Positions 6,208 through 14,490 of a stretch of DNA of 28,319 nt are shown piece after piece. This stretch comes from DATDUW01 sp035290185 (GTDB lineage: Bacteria; Patescibacteriota; Patescibacteriia; UBA9934; GWF2-40-263). The notes beneath the pieces were generated by a model that saw only the letters and a list, made by a program, of their open reading frames with translations, was not told the DNA's origin and made no database searches. The DNA is taken from NCBI GenBank assembly GCA_035290185.1, contig DATDUW010000018.1, forward strand, positions 1 to 28,319, read 5' to 3'. Position numbers and translations under genes: made by a program. Position 1 is the stretch's first letter. The number at the start of each line of letters is the position of its first letter.

Positions 6208-9200
6208 ATGGCGTGGAGCCGTCGATCAAAAAGGCAAATTTGTCAGACAACCATCCTCTGTCTTTTGGCTGGCGTGCTTCGTATTGGTTTAGATTTTTCT
6301 TTTATTTCCAACGTTTTTGCCGTGGCTCCGTCGAATATTTTGGCCTATCAAGCCAGGATTCTCAACACAAATGGCGTGCCTGTTACAGATGCCTCCCTTT
6401 CCCTGGAGTTTCGTTTTTATTCAGCCGTGAGCGGAGGAACCTGTCTTTGGTCCAATTCTTCTTCGAATTGCGACGGAAATACGCCAGCATCCACCACATC
6501 GAGGACGGTTATACTTACAGATGGGCTTTTGACAGAGACCTTAGGGGATACGTCGCTGGCTTCTCCTTACGCGGCCATAGCGACGTCTGTCTTTGCGGAG
6601 AACGCGGACGTCTTTTTAGAGGTAGAGGTTGCTGGTGAGATCCTTTCGCCACGCAAACGCGTGGGGGCAGCGGCTTATGCTGTGAACGCGCAAACGTTGG
6701 ATGGACAGGACGCATCGGATTTTCTTTCCAATGCCGGAGATACGGCTACAGGGACGTATGATTTTACTGGTTCAACCCTCGCGGGTTCTTCCCCGATCGT
6801 TTTTGAAGGAAACACCGCAAACGATTTTGAAACCACGTTTACCATAACGGATCCGACAGGGGACCGGACGATTACTTTTCAAAATGCCAGCGGGACGGTT
6901 GCCTATTTATCGGATCTCACTTCATTAGATAGCTGGATAGACACCTCGGGTGACACCATGACCGGTACCCTTTCGTTTGGGACAGGAATCAACGAACTCG
7001 CTATTTTTAACGGGGAAGATTTGGATTTGACCGATGGGACGAACAGTCTTTTAACCGTTACGGACAACGGAACCACGGCCACACTCGCTGTAAATACTCT
7101 TTCTGTTTCTTCTCTTACGGTTGGGACCGACACGATAACGGATCTTACAGGAGCAGGCCTTGTTATTTCTGGTGGAGTTCTACAGACAAGCTTAGGAACA
7201 TCTATTGATTTGGCTTCTGAGACTACGGGAACCCTTCCTGTGACAAGTGGCGGGACAGGCCTTTCCTCTCTTTCTGCAGGGGACATTTTTTATGGTTCAG
7301 CGGCCAATACCCTTTCTGTTTTGACAGGTCCGGCTTCGGCAAATCAGGTTCTGCGTTCTTCTGGTTCTAACACCTTTGCTTGGAGTTCGCTGGCAGCAAG
7401 CGACCTCCCGTCGGATGGGTATGCCTCCACCTATGTGAATGTTTCGGGCGATACCATGACAGGATCGCTTACCATAAATAAAGATACAGATGACGGGGCT
7501 CTTTCCGTTGAGGGCTCCATCTTTGATAGCAATTCCTTAGATTTTGTTGGAGCAGGGTCTGTGACCTCAGCCGCAAGCTCGGCTTTGACGCTTACCGGCA
7601 ACGCAACCTCTACGTGGTCGATTGCCGGTGCTTCCTCTGATCTCACTCTATCAGCCGGGAGAGATCTGAAGTTTGACGATGACAATCTCACAGCTGCCGT
7701 TCCCCTTGCCGTGGCTGATACGGCCTTGAATGGAGCTCTGGCCCAAGGTCTGGTGGATGCTATCAATGATGTCTATGATGTTGCCTTGGCTGGAGGCGGC
7801 AGTCTCTTTACCGATGGTGGAGCTATTACATATCTCACAGCAACTGGAGATAATCTTGCTTTAGGTGGATCAGCAGATATCTCTCCTTTTTATCTTAATA
7901 CAACAACAAATACTCTTCGCCTTGGAGATGGAATAAGCGACACCAATGATCCGACGATCACGTTTTACGCCTCTGATGCGACCAATAGTGGAAGTTTGTC
8001 ATACTTGGATACAGACACTTGGTCTTTCAGTGGAGGAGATGTTTCCATGGGGGGAACGTTGGGTGTCACAGGTATTGCCACTTTTGCCGCCAACGTGAAC
8101 GCTAATGGTGGAATAGACGTCGATGATGCCTTCGTGGTCGCTGATGGAGGAATCCTTACCACTTCCCAAACAGCCAACTTTGATGGAACAGCTGATTTTG
8201 ATGGTGACGTTCTTATCTCCGATACGAATGTCGCCTTTGATGGAGCTTCTACAACATTCACCACAACCGGTGCTTTCACTCTGACTCCTGGTGGAGCCGT
8301 GATTCTTGGAGATGGTGGAGATACGCTTGCCATTGATTCCAATCTTTGGGATGTAGCTACCTCAGGCGCCATTAACATTATCAATAGTGCTGATGTAGTT
8401 GGCCTCACCATTGCCCCATCCATTGCTACAACAACAGCCATTGACCTTTCTGATGCAGATATTGGGACTGCCTTGACCCTTGGTTCCAATGATGTGATTG
8501 TCGGAGGAGCAACCCTTTCCTCTTCAGAATTTGCTGTCCTTGATAGCGGAATTGCATTAGCAGATGAAACAACCGGTAACTACATTGCCACCTTGGCAGA
8601 TGCCGGAAGTGCAGACCTTACCATCACAGGTTCTGGTTCTGAGAATGCGACCGTCACCATCGACATTGCAGACGATGCACTAGACTTCACAGAACTCTCT
8701 GATGCTTTGACCTTGGATACTGCCACAACCATTTCTGGCAACACCCTCTCCATTAATACGGATTCAAACAATGCCACCAACATCAACACAGGAACTTCCA
8801 ATGCAGCGGTTGCTATTGGTGGAGGTTTTGGAACCGTTGCTATCAACTCCTCTGATTGGGATATCAATGCTACGGGAGACATGAGTGGTATTGGAACATT
8901 CGGATCAGACGGTATTGCCACCTTTGCCGCCAACGTGAACGCTAATGGTGGAATAGACGTTGATGATGCCTTCGTGGTCGCTGATGGAGGAATCCTTACC
9001 ACTTCCCAAACAGCTAACTTTGATGGAGCAACGGATTTTGATTCAACAATAGATGCAACAGGAGGCGTTTTTCAAGGAACGAATGTTCTGGTATTTGAAG
9101 GATTAACGGCAAATGATTTTGAAACAACCTTTGCAATTACTGATCCAACAGCTGACCAATTAATTACTTTTCAGAATGGAACAGGGACCGTGGCATTTTT

Positions 9201-12200
9201 AACAGACGTTGTGGGAGGAAGTAGTCTCTTTACTGATGGCGGCACGGTTTCCTATCTCACATCTACCACAGATGATTTAGCAATCGGGAATACTAGTTTA
9301 GTAGCTCCTTTTTCTGTGGATGTGGACATCAACACTCTTCGAATTGGCGATGGAGCGAATGATGAAAATAGTCCTACCATCACTTTTTATGCGTCGGATG
9401 CCATCGATAGTGGAAGCTTATCGTATTTGGAAGCGGATGGATGGTTTTTTAGTGGAGGGAATGTCTTTATTGGTAATGATACGGAATCGATAAGCGCAAC
9501 GGAATTTTCTCTGAGCGGGAATGATGTTTATTTGGAAGATGCTCTTGGGGTCAATGGGACGATCTATGGAGATGATGGTTCAAAAATCCTTGGAGAATTC
9601 AATCAAGATATTGGTATTTTAAATTCTGGAGGGACTCTCACAACAGGGGTGACAGGTATGTTTAAAAATACATTCACAGGGACATTGAGTGCGGCCAGGC
9701 AAGACGTTGGTCTTTATGCTTCAGTCCGATCAAATGTGAGCGTTACTTCGCAGGATTATACCCTTGTCGGAGATTATGTCCGTACGCAATGGGATCCAAA
9801 TGCTCCAGGTATCACTCCAACCGGAAGTGCAAATATTTATGGCAGGCTTACAGATTTTACAACAGGAAATATTACAAATTTAGACAATCTTATTGGCCAT
9901 CGATTCTCGATTGGAGAAGGAGATTCCATTGGTAATACAACTATTTCAAACGCTGGATTTATTGATGGGAGATTTCAACCAGGTTCCGGAACGGCTGTAA
10001 CAAATTTCAAAGGCATTTACCTTTCGGCAGATGATAATGCTGGGGCCGGGACCATTAATGACGCCAGGGGTCTTGACGTAAGTTTCACCGATGCTGATGC
10101 TGCGAGTTTTACTTCGGCTTATGGGGTTTATGTGAGCGAAGTCCAAGCAACGAATGCCTATGGTGTGTATGTGGCAAGCGTGACCGGAAGTTCAAATGAT
10201 TATTCGGTTTATACCGCAGATAATGCTGGGAATGCGGCCTTTTTAGACAACGTTTTTGTTGGTGCCACCTCTGAAGATATTACCGATGGTACTTTTTCTG
10301 TGGGCGGCGACGATCTTTTTGTCAGCGGTCAGCTTGGAGTGTCAGATCTCATGCGTCTTGAAACAAATTTTGCCGGCTTTGCCGGAGGATTTTTCAATGA
10401 TGGAGGTTTAGATGATCGACAAGGAGTCTATGTTCAAGGGTGTATTGATGCGAGCCCAACTTCTTCCTGTAATCTTCTTGAATTGCGCGATGGAGATGGG
10501 ACGGTCATTGGCGCTATTGAAGGAAACGGGGCCGGAGGTGTCACCAATGCTTCATCTGGTTCTGACTACGCCGAACTTTTCCCTGGAACACGGTCTTCTT
10601 TCAGCACAGGGGATGTGCTTGCTTTGGGCAGTGACGGAAATGTCCGTTTAGCGGCGATCGCTTCTGAAATGGTCGGGGCTCTTTCCATTTCTCCTAATAC
10701 CCTTGGAAACTGGATGCAAGATTGGGAAGTATCGGACGCTTATGTGCCTGTTGCTCTGTTGGGGCAGGTACCGGTAAAAGTTTCCGACGAAGGTGGTTCC
10801 GTGGCCGTGGGAGATTATCTCACCCTTTCTTCCGTTCCTGGTGTGGTCAAAAAAGCAACGGGCGTCGGGTTTATGATTGGACGTGCTTTGGAGCCATTCG
10901 TGTCCGGAACAGGAATCATCAAGGTTTTTATCCAACCCACCTGGCATGGGTTAGATATGATTCTTAACGAGAACGGGACAACGACTGTTTCCAGAGATTT
11001 GAAACTGCGTTCGCTTTCCAGAGCCAGTTCAGTTCAGCCGGTCATTTCCTCCCCGCTCCTTTCCCTGCACGGCTCTGTATGGAACGGGACAGATTCCGAG
11101 GAGAAAGGATTCTCTCTCTCATCGGTGGTTACTGCCACTGATCAGTATCGTTTGTCTATTCAAAATACGACTGGTTCCGAAATTGCCTACCTTACATCGG
11201 AAGGGACATTTCGTGTTGCGGGAGATTTGGTCGTGGGGGGGCGTTTGTACCCTTCCAATCAAGGAATACCTCAAACAGAGAAGTATATTTATTATGAAGG
11301 GACATCCGGTCCGGGAGGAGACTTTATGCGCACCAATGCGTCTGGGTGGGCAACCGGATCCTATGATTTTGCGGAAATGTTTCCTTCAGACGAAGCGCTT
11401 GAAGCCGGTGATGTCGTCGTTTTCGGAAGCGTGAAGGAATCTGTTCAGCGTTCTTCCCAGGCGTATGACGCCCGCACTGCTGGCATTGTTTCCACCCGTC
11501 CTGGATTTTTGACAGGCGAGAATACGGCCGGACAGTATCCTGTTGCGCTTGCGGGCCGAGTTCCAACGCGGGTGACTTTGGAGGGCGGACCCATTGCTGT
11601 GGGTGATCCTTTGACAACGTCTTCTGAGTCAGGCACAGCCATGAAGGCAACAAAAGCCGGACCGATCGTTGGCTATGCTCTTGAACCTTTTGATGGTTCT
11701 GATGTTCAGGATGGAAAAATTATCGCGTTTGTTCAAGCCGGCTACTACGGCGGTGGGCCTGTTTCGACAACGCCAGGGGCTTCCACAACCGCTTCCCAGC
11801 TTGGGGGCGCGGGTATGACCAGTCTTACTTCTCTCAACATGGAGGGAGCTATTTTCATGAATGGTTCGGATATCCTCAACGTTCGACGCCTGAGTGGTCT
11901 TTCTGACCGTTGGTCCCTTGAAGAAGACGGAACCATCAAAACAGAAGGGCTTGTGAAGAACGTCATTACGACGTATCAAAACACAAAAGTGGAAGCTGTG
12001 GCCCTGGTTTCGCCGGAGGTCTTGGTGACGCTTGTTGGGACGTCAGAACTCCAGAATGGAGAAACTATCATTCGTTTTGAAGATGTCCAGCCGGATTTTA
12101 ATGATGTGATTTCTACGGTGGCTCCGATCCGAATCATGGTGACTCCGAACAGCCCTGTTTCTTTGTACGTCTTCCAAAAGGATTCGAATGGTTTCACTGT

Positions 12201-12609
12201 GCGTCAGTCGAATGGATTGGATTCTGGTGTGACCTTTGACTGGATGGCGGTTGCCTACCGTAAGGATTATGAACCAAAGTTAGAAGAATCTCTGCCGGAA
12301 GGGGGGACGACCACAGATATTTCTTCGGACGCTTCGGAAGGAGAGGTCGTTGATTCGGTAACGGACGATTCAGATCTAACCCAAAAGAATCTAATAGATG
12401 GAACGACCATTGAATCAACAGATGAAGCCCAAGTGATTTCTGAGACAGATGTTTTGGAACCGGCTGATTCACGACCAGTCCAAACAGAGCAAGAAAGCCA
12501 TTCAGAAATAATGACAGAGATGGCACTGCCGGCGAGTCCGGTTCAACCAAACGATTCAGCTGAAGGGAATGATGACGGCGCATCAGCCGATGCCATTCCA
12601 TCCAGTTAA
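6208..12609 (+). CDS. Giant (2133 aa) secreted fibre/adhesin-like beta-repeat protein
   Basis: A signal-anchor-like N-terminus (MAWSRRSKRQICQTTILCLL...FAVAPSNI) precedes a head domain. A very long Thr/Ser/Asp/Gly-rich, cysteine-poor beta region follows, with recurring phrases: NDFETTF.ITDPT near residues 200 and 965; SLFTDGG...GSLSYL near 531 and 1005; GGIDVDDAFVVADGG near 632 and 912. GGTGLSSLSAGDIFYGSAAN and ANQVLRSSGSNTFAW resemble phage tail-fibre text. Two copies of a D-Y/F-A-E-L/M-F-P domain (about 1452-1580 and 1718-1848) with PVALxGxVP and VGDxLT resemble the Peptidase_G2/intramolecular chaperone type seen at ends of fibres. The tail is acidic and disordered with no membrane anchor. 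ATG 6208 follows AAAGGAAAG (6191-6199). A role in attachment is inferred. Confidence 0.75.
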   Translation: MAWSRRSKRQICQTTILCLLAGVLRIGLDFSFISNVFAVAPSNILAYQARILNTNGVPVTDASLSLEFRFYSAVSGGTCLWSNSSSNCDGNTPASTTSRTVILTDGLLTETLGDTSLASPYAAIATSVFAENADVFLEVEVAGEILSPRKRVGAAAYAVNAQTLDGQDASDFLSNAGDTATGTYDFTGSTLAGSSPIVFEGNTANDFETTFTITDPTGDRTITFQNASGTVAYLSDLTSLDSWIDTSGDTMTGTLSFGTGINELAIFNGEDLDLTDGTNSLLTVTDNGTTATLAVNTLSVSSLTVGTDTITDLTGAGLVISGGVLQTSLGTSIDLASETTGTLPVTSGGTGLSSLSAGDIFYGSAANTLSVLTGPASANQVLRSSGSNTFAWSSLAASDLPSDGYASTYVNVSGDTMTGSLTINKDTDDGALSVEGSIFDSNSLDFVGAGSVTSAASSALTLTGNATSTWSIAGASSDLTLSAGRDLKFDDDNLTAAVPLAVADTALNGALAQGLVDAINDVYDVALAGGGSLFTDGGAITYLTATGDNLALGGSADISPFYLNTTTNTLRLGDGISDTNDPTITFYASDATNSGSLSYLDTDTWSFSGGDVSMGGTLGVTGIATFAANVNANGGIDVDDAFVVADGGILTTSQTANFDGTADFDGDVLISDTNVAFDGASTTFTTTGAFTLTPGGAVILGDGGDTLAIDSNLWDVATSGAINIINSADVVGLTIAPSIATTTAIDLSDADIGTALTLGSNDVIVGGATLSSSEFAVLDSGIALADETTGNYIATLADAGSADLTITGSGSENATVTIDIADDALDFTELSDALTLDTATTISGNTLSINTDSNNATNINTGTSNAAVAIGGGFGTVAINSSDWDINATGDMSGIGTFGSDGIATFAANVNANGGIDVDDAFVVADGGILTTSQTANFDGATDFDSTIDATGGVFQGTNVLVFEGLTANDFETTFAITDPTADQLITFQNGTGTVAFLTDVVGGSSLFTDGGTVSYLTSTTDDLAIGNTSLVAPFSVDVDINTLRIGDGANDENSPTITFYASDAIDSGSLSYLEADGWFFSGGNVFIGNDTESISATEFSLSGNDVYLEDALGVNGTIYGDDGSKILGEFNQDIGILNSGGTLTTGVTGMFKNTFTGTLSAARQDVGLYASVRSNVSVTSQDYTLVGDYVRTQWDPNAPGITPTGSANIYGRLTDFTTGNITNLDNLIGHRFSIGEGDSIGNTTISNAGFIDGRFQPGSGTAVTNFKGIYLSADDNAGAGTINDARGLDVSFTDADAASFTSAYGVYVSEVQATNAYGVYVASVTGSSNDYSVYTADNAGNAAFLDNVFVGATSEDITDGTFSVGGDDLFVSGQLGVSDLMRLETNFAGFAGGFFNDGGLDDRQGVYVQGCIDASPTSSCNLLELRDGDGTVIGAIEGNGAGGVTNASSGSDYAELFPGTRSSFSTGDVLALGSDGNVRLAAIASEMVGALSISPNTLGNWMQDWEVSDAYVPVALLGQVPVKVSDEGGSVAVGDYLTLSSVPGVVKKATGVGFMIGRALEPFVSGTGIIKVFIQPTWHGLDMILNENGTTTVSRDLKLRSLSRASSVQPVISSPLLSLHGSVWNGTDSEEKGFSLSSVVTATDQYRLSIQNTTGSEIAYLTSEGTFRVAGDLVVGGRLYPSNQGIPQTEKYIYYEGTSGPGGDFMRTNASGWATGSYDFAEMFPSDEALEAGDVVVFGSVKESVQRSSQAYDARTAGIVSTRPGFLTGENTAGQYPVALAGRVPTRVTLEGGPIAVGDPLTTSSESGTAMKATKAGPIVGYALEPFDGSDVQDGKIIAFVQAGYYGGGPVSTTPGASTTASQLGGAGMTSLTSLNMEGAIFMNGSDILNVRRLSGLSDRWSLEEDGTIKTEGLVKNVITTYQNTKVEAVALVSPEVLVTLVGTSELQNGETIIRFEDVQPDFNDVISTVAPIRIMVTPNSPVSLYVFQKDSNGFTVRQSNGLDSGVTFDWMAVAYRKDYEPKLEESLPEGGTTTDISSDASEGEVVDSVTDDSDLTQKNLIDGTTIESTDEAQVISETDVLEPADSRPVQTEQESHSEIMTEMALPASPVQPNDSAEGNDDGASADAIPSS
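8071..8187 (+). repeat. Internal direct repeat, copy 1 (117 bp)
   Basis: This 117-bp segment of the giant gene recurs at 8911-9027 with three base differences by eye, at an offset of exactly 840 bases (280 codons). It encodes GIATFAANVNANGGIDVDDA and about 18 further residues. Near identity at the DNA level, two of the three differences being synonymous third-position changes and one lying in the first codon-degenerate run, points to a recent duplication or gene conversion. Confidence 0.85.
8911..9027 (+). repeat. Internal direct repeat, copy 2 (117 bp)
   Basis: Second copy of the 117-bp repeat of the giant gene, in the same reading frame as copy 1 at 8071-8187. The flanking protein text differs (GTLGVT before copy 1, GTFGSD before copy 2), so the near-identical block has sharp edges. 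Recombination between the copies would remove or add exactly 280 codons without a frameshift. Confidence 0.85.
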
Positions 12610-13019
12610 AAGAATCGGATTTTTTCTCCGTCACGGATAGGGCGATCAAGAAATAGCTCACGCGAGAAACAGTTGTCTTCCTGCGAAGCCCCTCTATCCG
12701 CGTTGGAGAGCAGCTCTTTCAAAGTAGGACTTTCTCCTCTGGCGCATAACTTTGTCGAAATCTCCGTTTTTTGATTCGCTGTACGACGAGTACAGCTCAC
12801 AAAAAGCCTCGATTTCTCCTCGTTCTGCATCCAAAGGAGAAAGTCCTCAGAAATGAATTCCGTTTTATCCTCCTCCATGCTTGGGGGATGAAAAGCAATC
12901 TTTGCATGGAATTCAATAGGTTCTGCCCTTTTGACGCCATCTTGTAAGGGCTGTTCGGGAAATCGAACGGCGTTTGCAAGACCGGGGAATGTGTTTTGTT
13001 CTTTTAGGCCCCGGAACAA
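12606..13019 (-). CDS. Doubtful hypothetical ORF, convergent with the giant gene
   Basis: An open minus-strand frame of 137 residues starts at TTG 13019. The frame stays open about 50 bases farther upstream but has no ATG there; the first internal ATG is near 12878. It contains FHAKIAFHPPSMEEDKTEF and ends RPIRDGEKIRFF. I recognise no family. Its TAA overlaps the TAA of the giant gene (shared TTAA at 12606-12609). No Shine-Dalgarno is evident, and a hairpin lies directly upstream. It fills an otherwise empty region of over 400 bases, and its composition reads like protein rather than noise, but a decayed gene or a repeat is equally possible. Confidence 0.35.
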   Translation of the reverse strand: MFRGLKEQNTFPGLANAVRFPEQPLQDGVKRAEPIEFHAKIAFHPPSMEEDKTEFISEDFLLWMQNEEKSRLFVSCTRRTANQKTEISTKLCARGESPTLKELLSNADRGASQEDNCFSRELFLDRPIRDGEKIRFF

Positions 13020-13022
13020 AGA

Positions 13023-13060
13023 GCCAAAAAACCGCGAGACCCCATACTCGCGTTTTTGGC
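13023..13060. terminator. Bidirectional terminator-like hairpin
   Basis: The arms gccaaaaaaccgcgag (13023-13038) and ctcgcgtttttggc (13047-13060) pair around an 8-base loop with a small bulge. The GC-rich core (CGCGAG/CTCGCG) is followed by a T run on either strand. It could end transcription from the surface operon on the plus strand, although it lies about 410 bases after the last stop. Confidence 0.5.
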
Positions 13061-13120
13061 GTTAAATAGGATTCGAGGTCTTGATTTTTTTGAGGAAACT
13101 GCTAGTTTCAGAGTATCTGG

Positions 13121-13187
13121 GCGGTTCGTTTGGGAGACCGAACTGCTTTTGAACATTTAAAACTCAGAAAGGACCGGATTCCGGTCC
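13121..13187 (+). promoter_or_regulatory. Two hairpins in the leader of the FGE-like gene
   Basis: GCGGTTCG (13121-13128) pairs with CGAACTGC (13139-13146), one G-T wobble, and is followed by TTTT. GGACCGG (13171-13177) pairs perfectly with CCGGTCC (13181-13187) around a 3-base loop ATT. The second hairpin ends at the base immediately before the AGGAGG ribosome binding site (13188-13193). This placement could limit 5' decay or modulate ribosome access. Only a weak promoter candidate (TTGAGG 13090-13095, 18 bases, TATCTG 13114-13119) was seen upstream. Confidence 0.4.
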
Positions 13188-13200
13188 AGGAGGAATGGAA

Positions 13201-14340
13201 ATGGTGAAGAGAATGATGGTTCTTGTGGGGGTCTTTTTTTTGGCGGGGTGGTGTAAGTGTTCCGAGGAGAGGTGCACCACCGATTGGGAGGAGACCCCGG
13301 CGTCGACGGAGACGGTTCAGACGCCGGAGGATGAGACTCAAAATCCGACCAATGTCCCGACCTTTCCACCGATGGAGACCTCGCCACCCATGGAAACACC
13401 GCTCATAACCCCGGTCGACACACCGGATGAGACTCCGGCGGAAACGTCAACCCCCATGCCGTCTGTGGCGGTCACTCCAACGCCGGTCGTCACCCCGACT
13501 CCTCAGGTTCCGGCCCCAACACCGACGACCAGACCCGCCAGTGATCTCATTGATGCGAAAACCGGCTGCCCAACGGGCTGGATTTTCGTTTCGGGTGGGG
13601 ATTACGAGGTCGGGATGCCAAACTGTGAGAAAGATAAGAGGTATCCGGATGAAATTACCTGTCTTGATACCTATACGGTTACGCCGTTCTGTATCCAACC
13701 CTGGCCTTTTCCAGGAGAAGAGGGGGATCTTCCTCCCCAGGACACCGTCAGTTACATAGGGGCACAGGCGCTTGATACGCTTTTGCAGAGGTATCAAATG
13801 AGGTTAGCCTCTTTCACACAGTTGTTGGCTTCAGCCTCCACGCAGGCCAACGATCGGTTCCCTGGTGGCGCTTCTTCCTGGGAGGAAGCGGAGTGCGACC
13901 CCGATCCTTACCATCCGTCTCATTATGGAGACTATCCAGGTTGTTGCTCAAAGGGAGGAGTATGCGGAATGTTGACCTTCTCCTTCTGGTCCTGGCTTGA
14001 TCCTGTAGCCAGAGCCAACCTCTATGAGTACACCACTCAGGATATGGACTCCTACGACTATGTCGTGTGGGGGGGAATTCCTCCGGAGTATTCACCGTTC
14101 TATGGCTCGGATCATGACTCCGAGCATGACCACGGGAAAAAGGACGGGTTTTACTTGGACGACCGTGGAAGCCGAGCAACATGCACGCCTTGGGGGGTTT
14201 CGGAGGAAGGTGTGCGAGGATTTAATTCCGTTGTTGCTTTTTTCAAAAGTCACGGATCCCTTTACTCTTCCATCCTGTCTGAGGGGGCTGGCGTGCCTTC
14301 CCTTGAAAGGATGTATAGTCCTCATGGATTCCGTCCATGA
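13201..14340 (+). CDS. Secreted protein with formylglycine-generating-enzyme-like (SUMF1/C-type-lectin fold) domain
   Basis: 379 residues: a signal peptide (MVKRMMVLVGVFFLAGWC), a Pro/Thr-rich linker full of TPTP-type phrases (about 25-120), then a domain starting near 127 with GWIFVSGGDYEVG. This aligns with the FVPGGxFxMG opening of FGE-sulfatase domains. Later landmarks are CLDTYTVTPFCI (like the IDxYEVT strand), MRLASFTQLL (like RLPTEAEWE) and RATCTPWGVSEEGVRGFNSV (like CRxA...GFRxV). Members act as oxidases, binding domains or lectin-like folds; catalysis is not claimed here. ATG 13201 lies 7 bases after AGGAGG; the in-frame ATG 13195 is too close. Cysteines are frequent, suggesting disulfides outside the cell. 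The lipobox is not canonical (Trp before Cys). It stands alone between hairpins and a terminator. Confidence 0.65.
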   Translation: MVKRMMVLVGVFFLAGWCKCSEERCTTDWEETPASTETVQTPEDETQNPTNVPTFPPMETSPPMETPLITPVDTPDETPAETSTPMPSVAVTPTPVVTPTPQVPAPTPTTRPASDLIDAKTGCPTGWIFVSGGDYEVGMPNCEKDKRYPDEITCLDTYTVTPFCIQPWPFPGEEGDLPPQDTVSYIGAQALDTLLQRYQMRLASFTQLLASASTQANDRFPGGASSWEEAECDPDPYHPSHYGDYPGCCSKGGVCGMLTFSFWSWLDPVARANLYEYTTQDMDSYDYVVWGGIPPEYSPFYGSDHDSEHDHGKKDGFYLDDRGSRATCTPWGVSEEGVRGFNSVVAFFKSHGSLYSSILSEGAGVPSLERMYSPHGFRP

Positions 14341-14356
14341 GAGATTTCGATCTTCA

Positions 14357-14396
14357 GCCGCGGTCTGGTTCTTCAGATCGCGGCGTTTGCTTTTTT
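14357..14396 (+). terminator. Rho-independent terminator after the FGE-like gene
   Basis: An 11-bp stem, GCCGCGGTCTG (14357-14367) with CAGATCGCGGC (14374-14384), has one G-T wobble and a 6-base loop. It is followed by GTTTGC and six T residues (14391-14396). It begins 16 bases after the TGA of the preceding gene and separates the surface block from the housekeeping block. Confidence 0.85.
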
Positions 14397-14490
14397 CGTC
14401 TTTTTAGATTAATGTACTCTTATTCTTTATTTTTAGTTCCGTTGGGTCGAGGCTGGGTTCATCCTGGTCTTCGCCTGCCGGCCTTTCGAT

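Noticed and set aside
6208..12609. Fibre gene as part of a prophage
   Set aside because: Phage-like phrases occur, but no capsid, portal, terminase, integrase or lysis gene is nearby, and the protein has its own secretion signal in an operon of membrane proteins.
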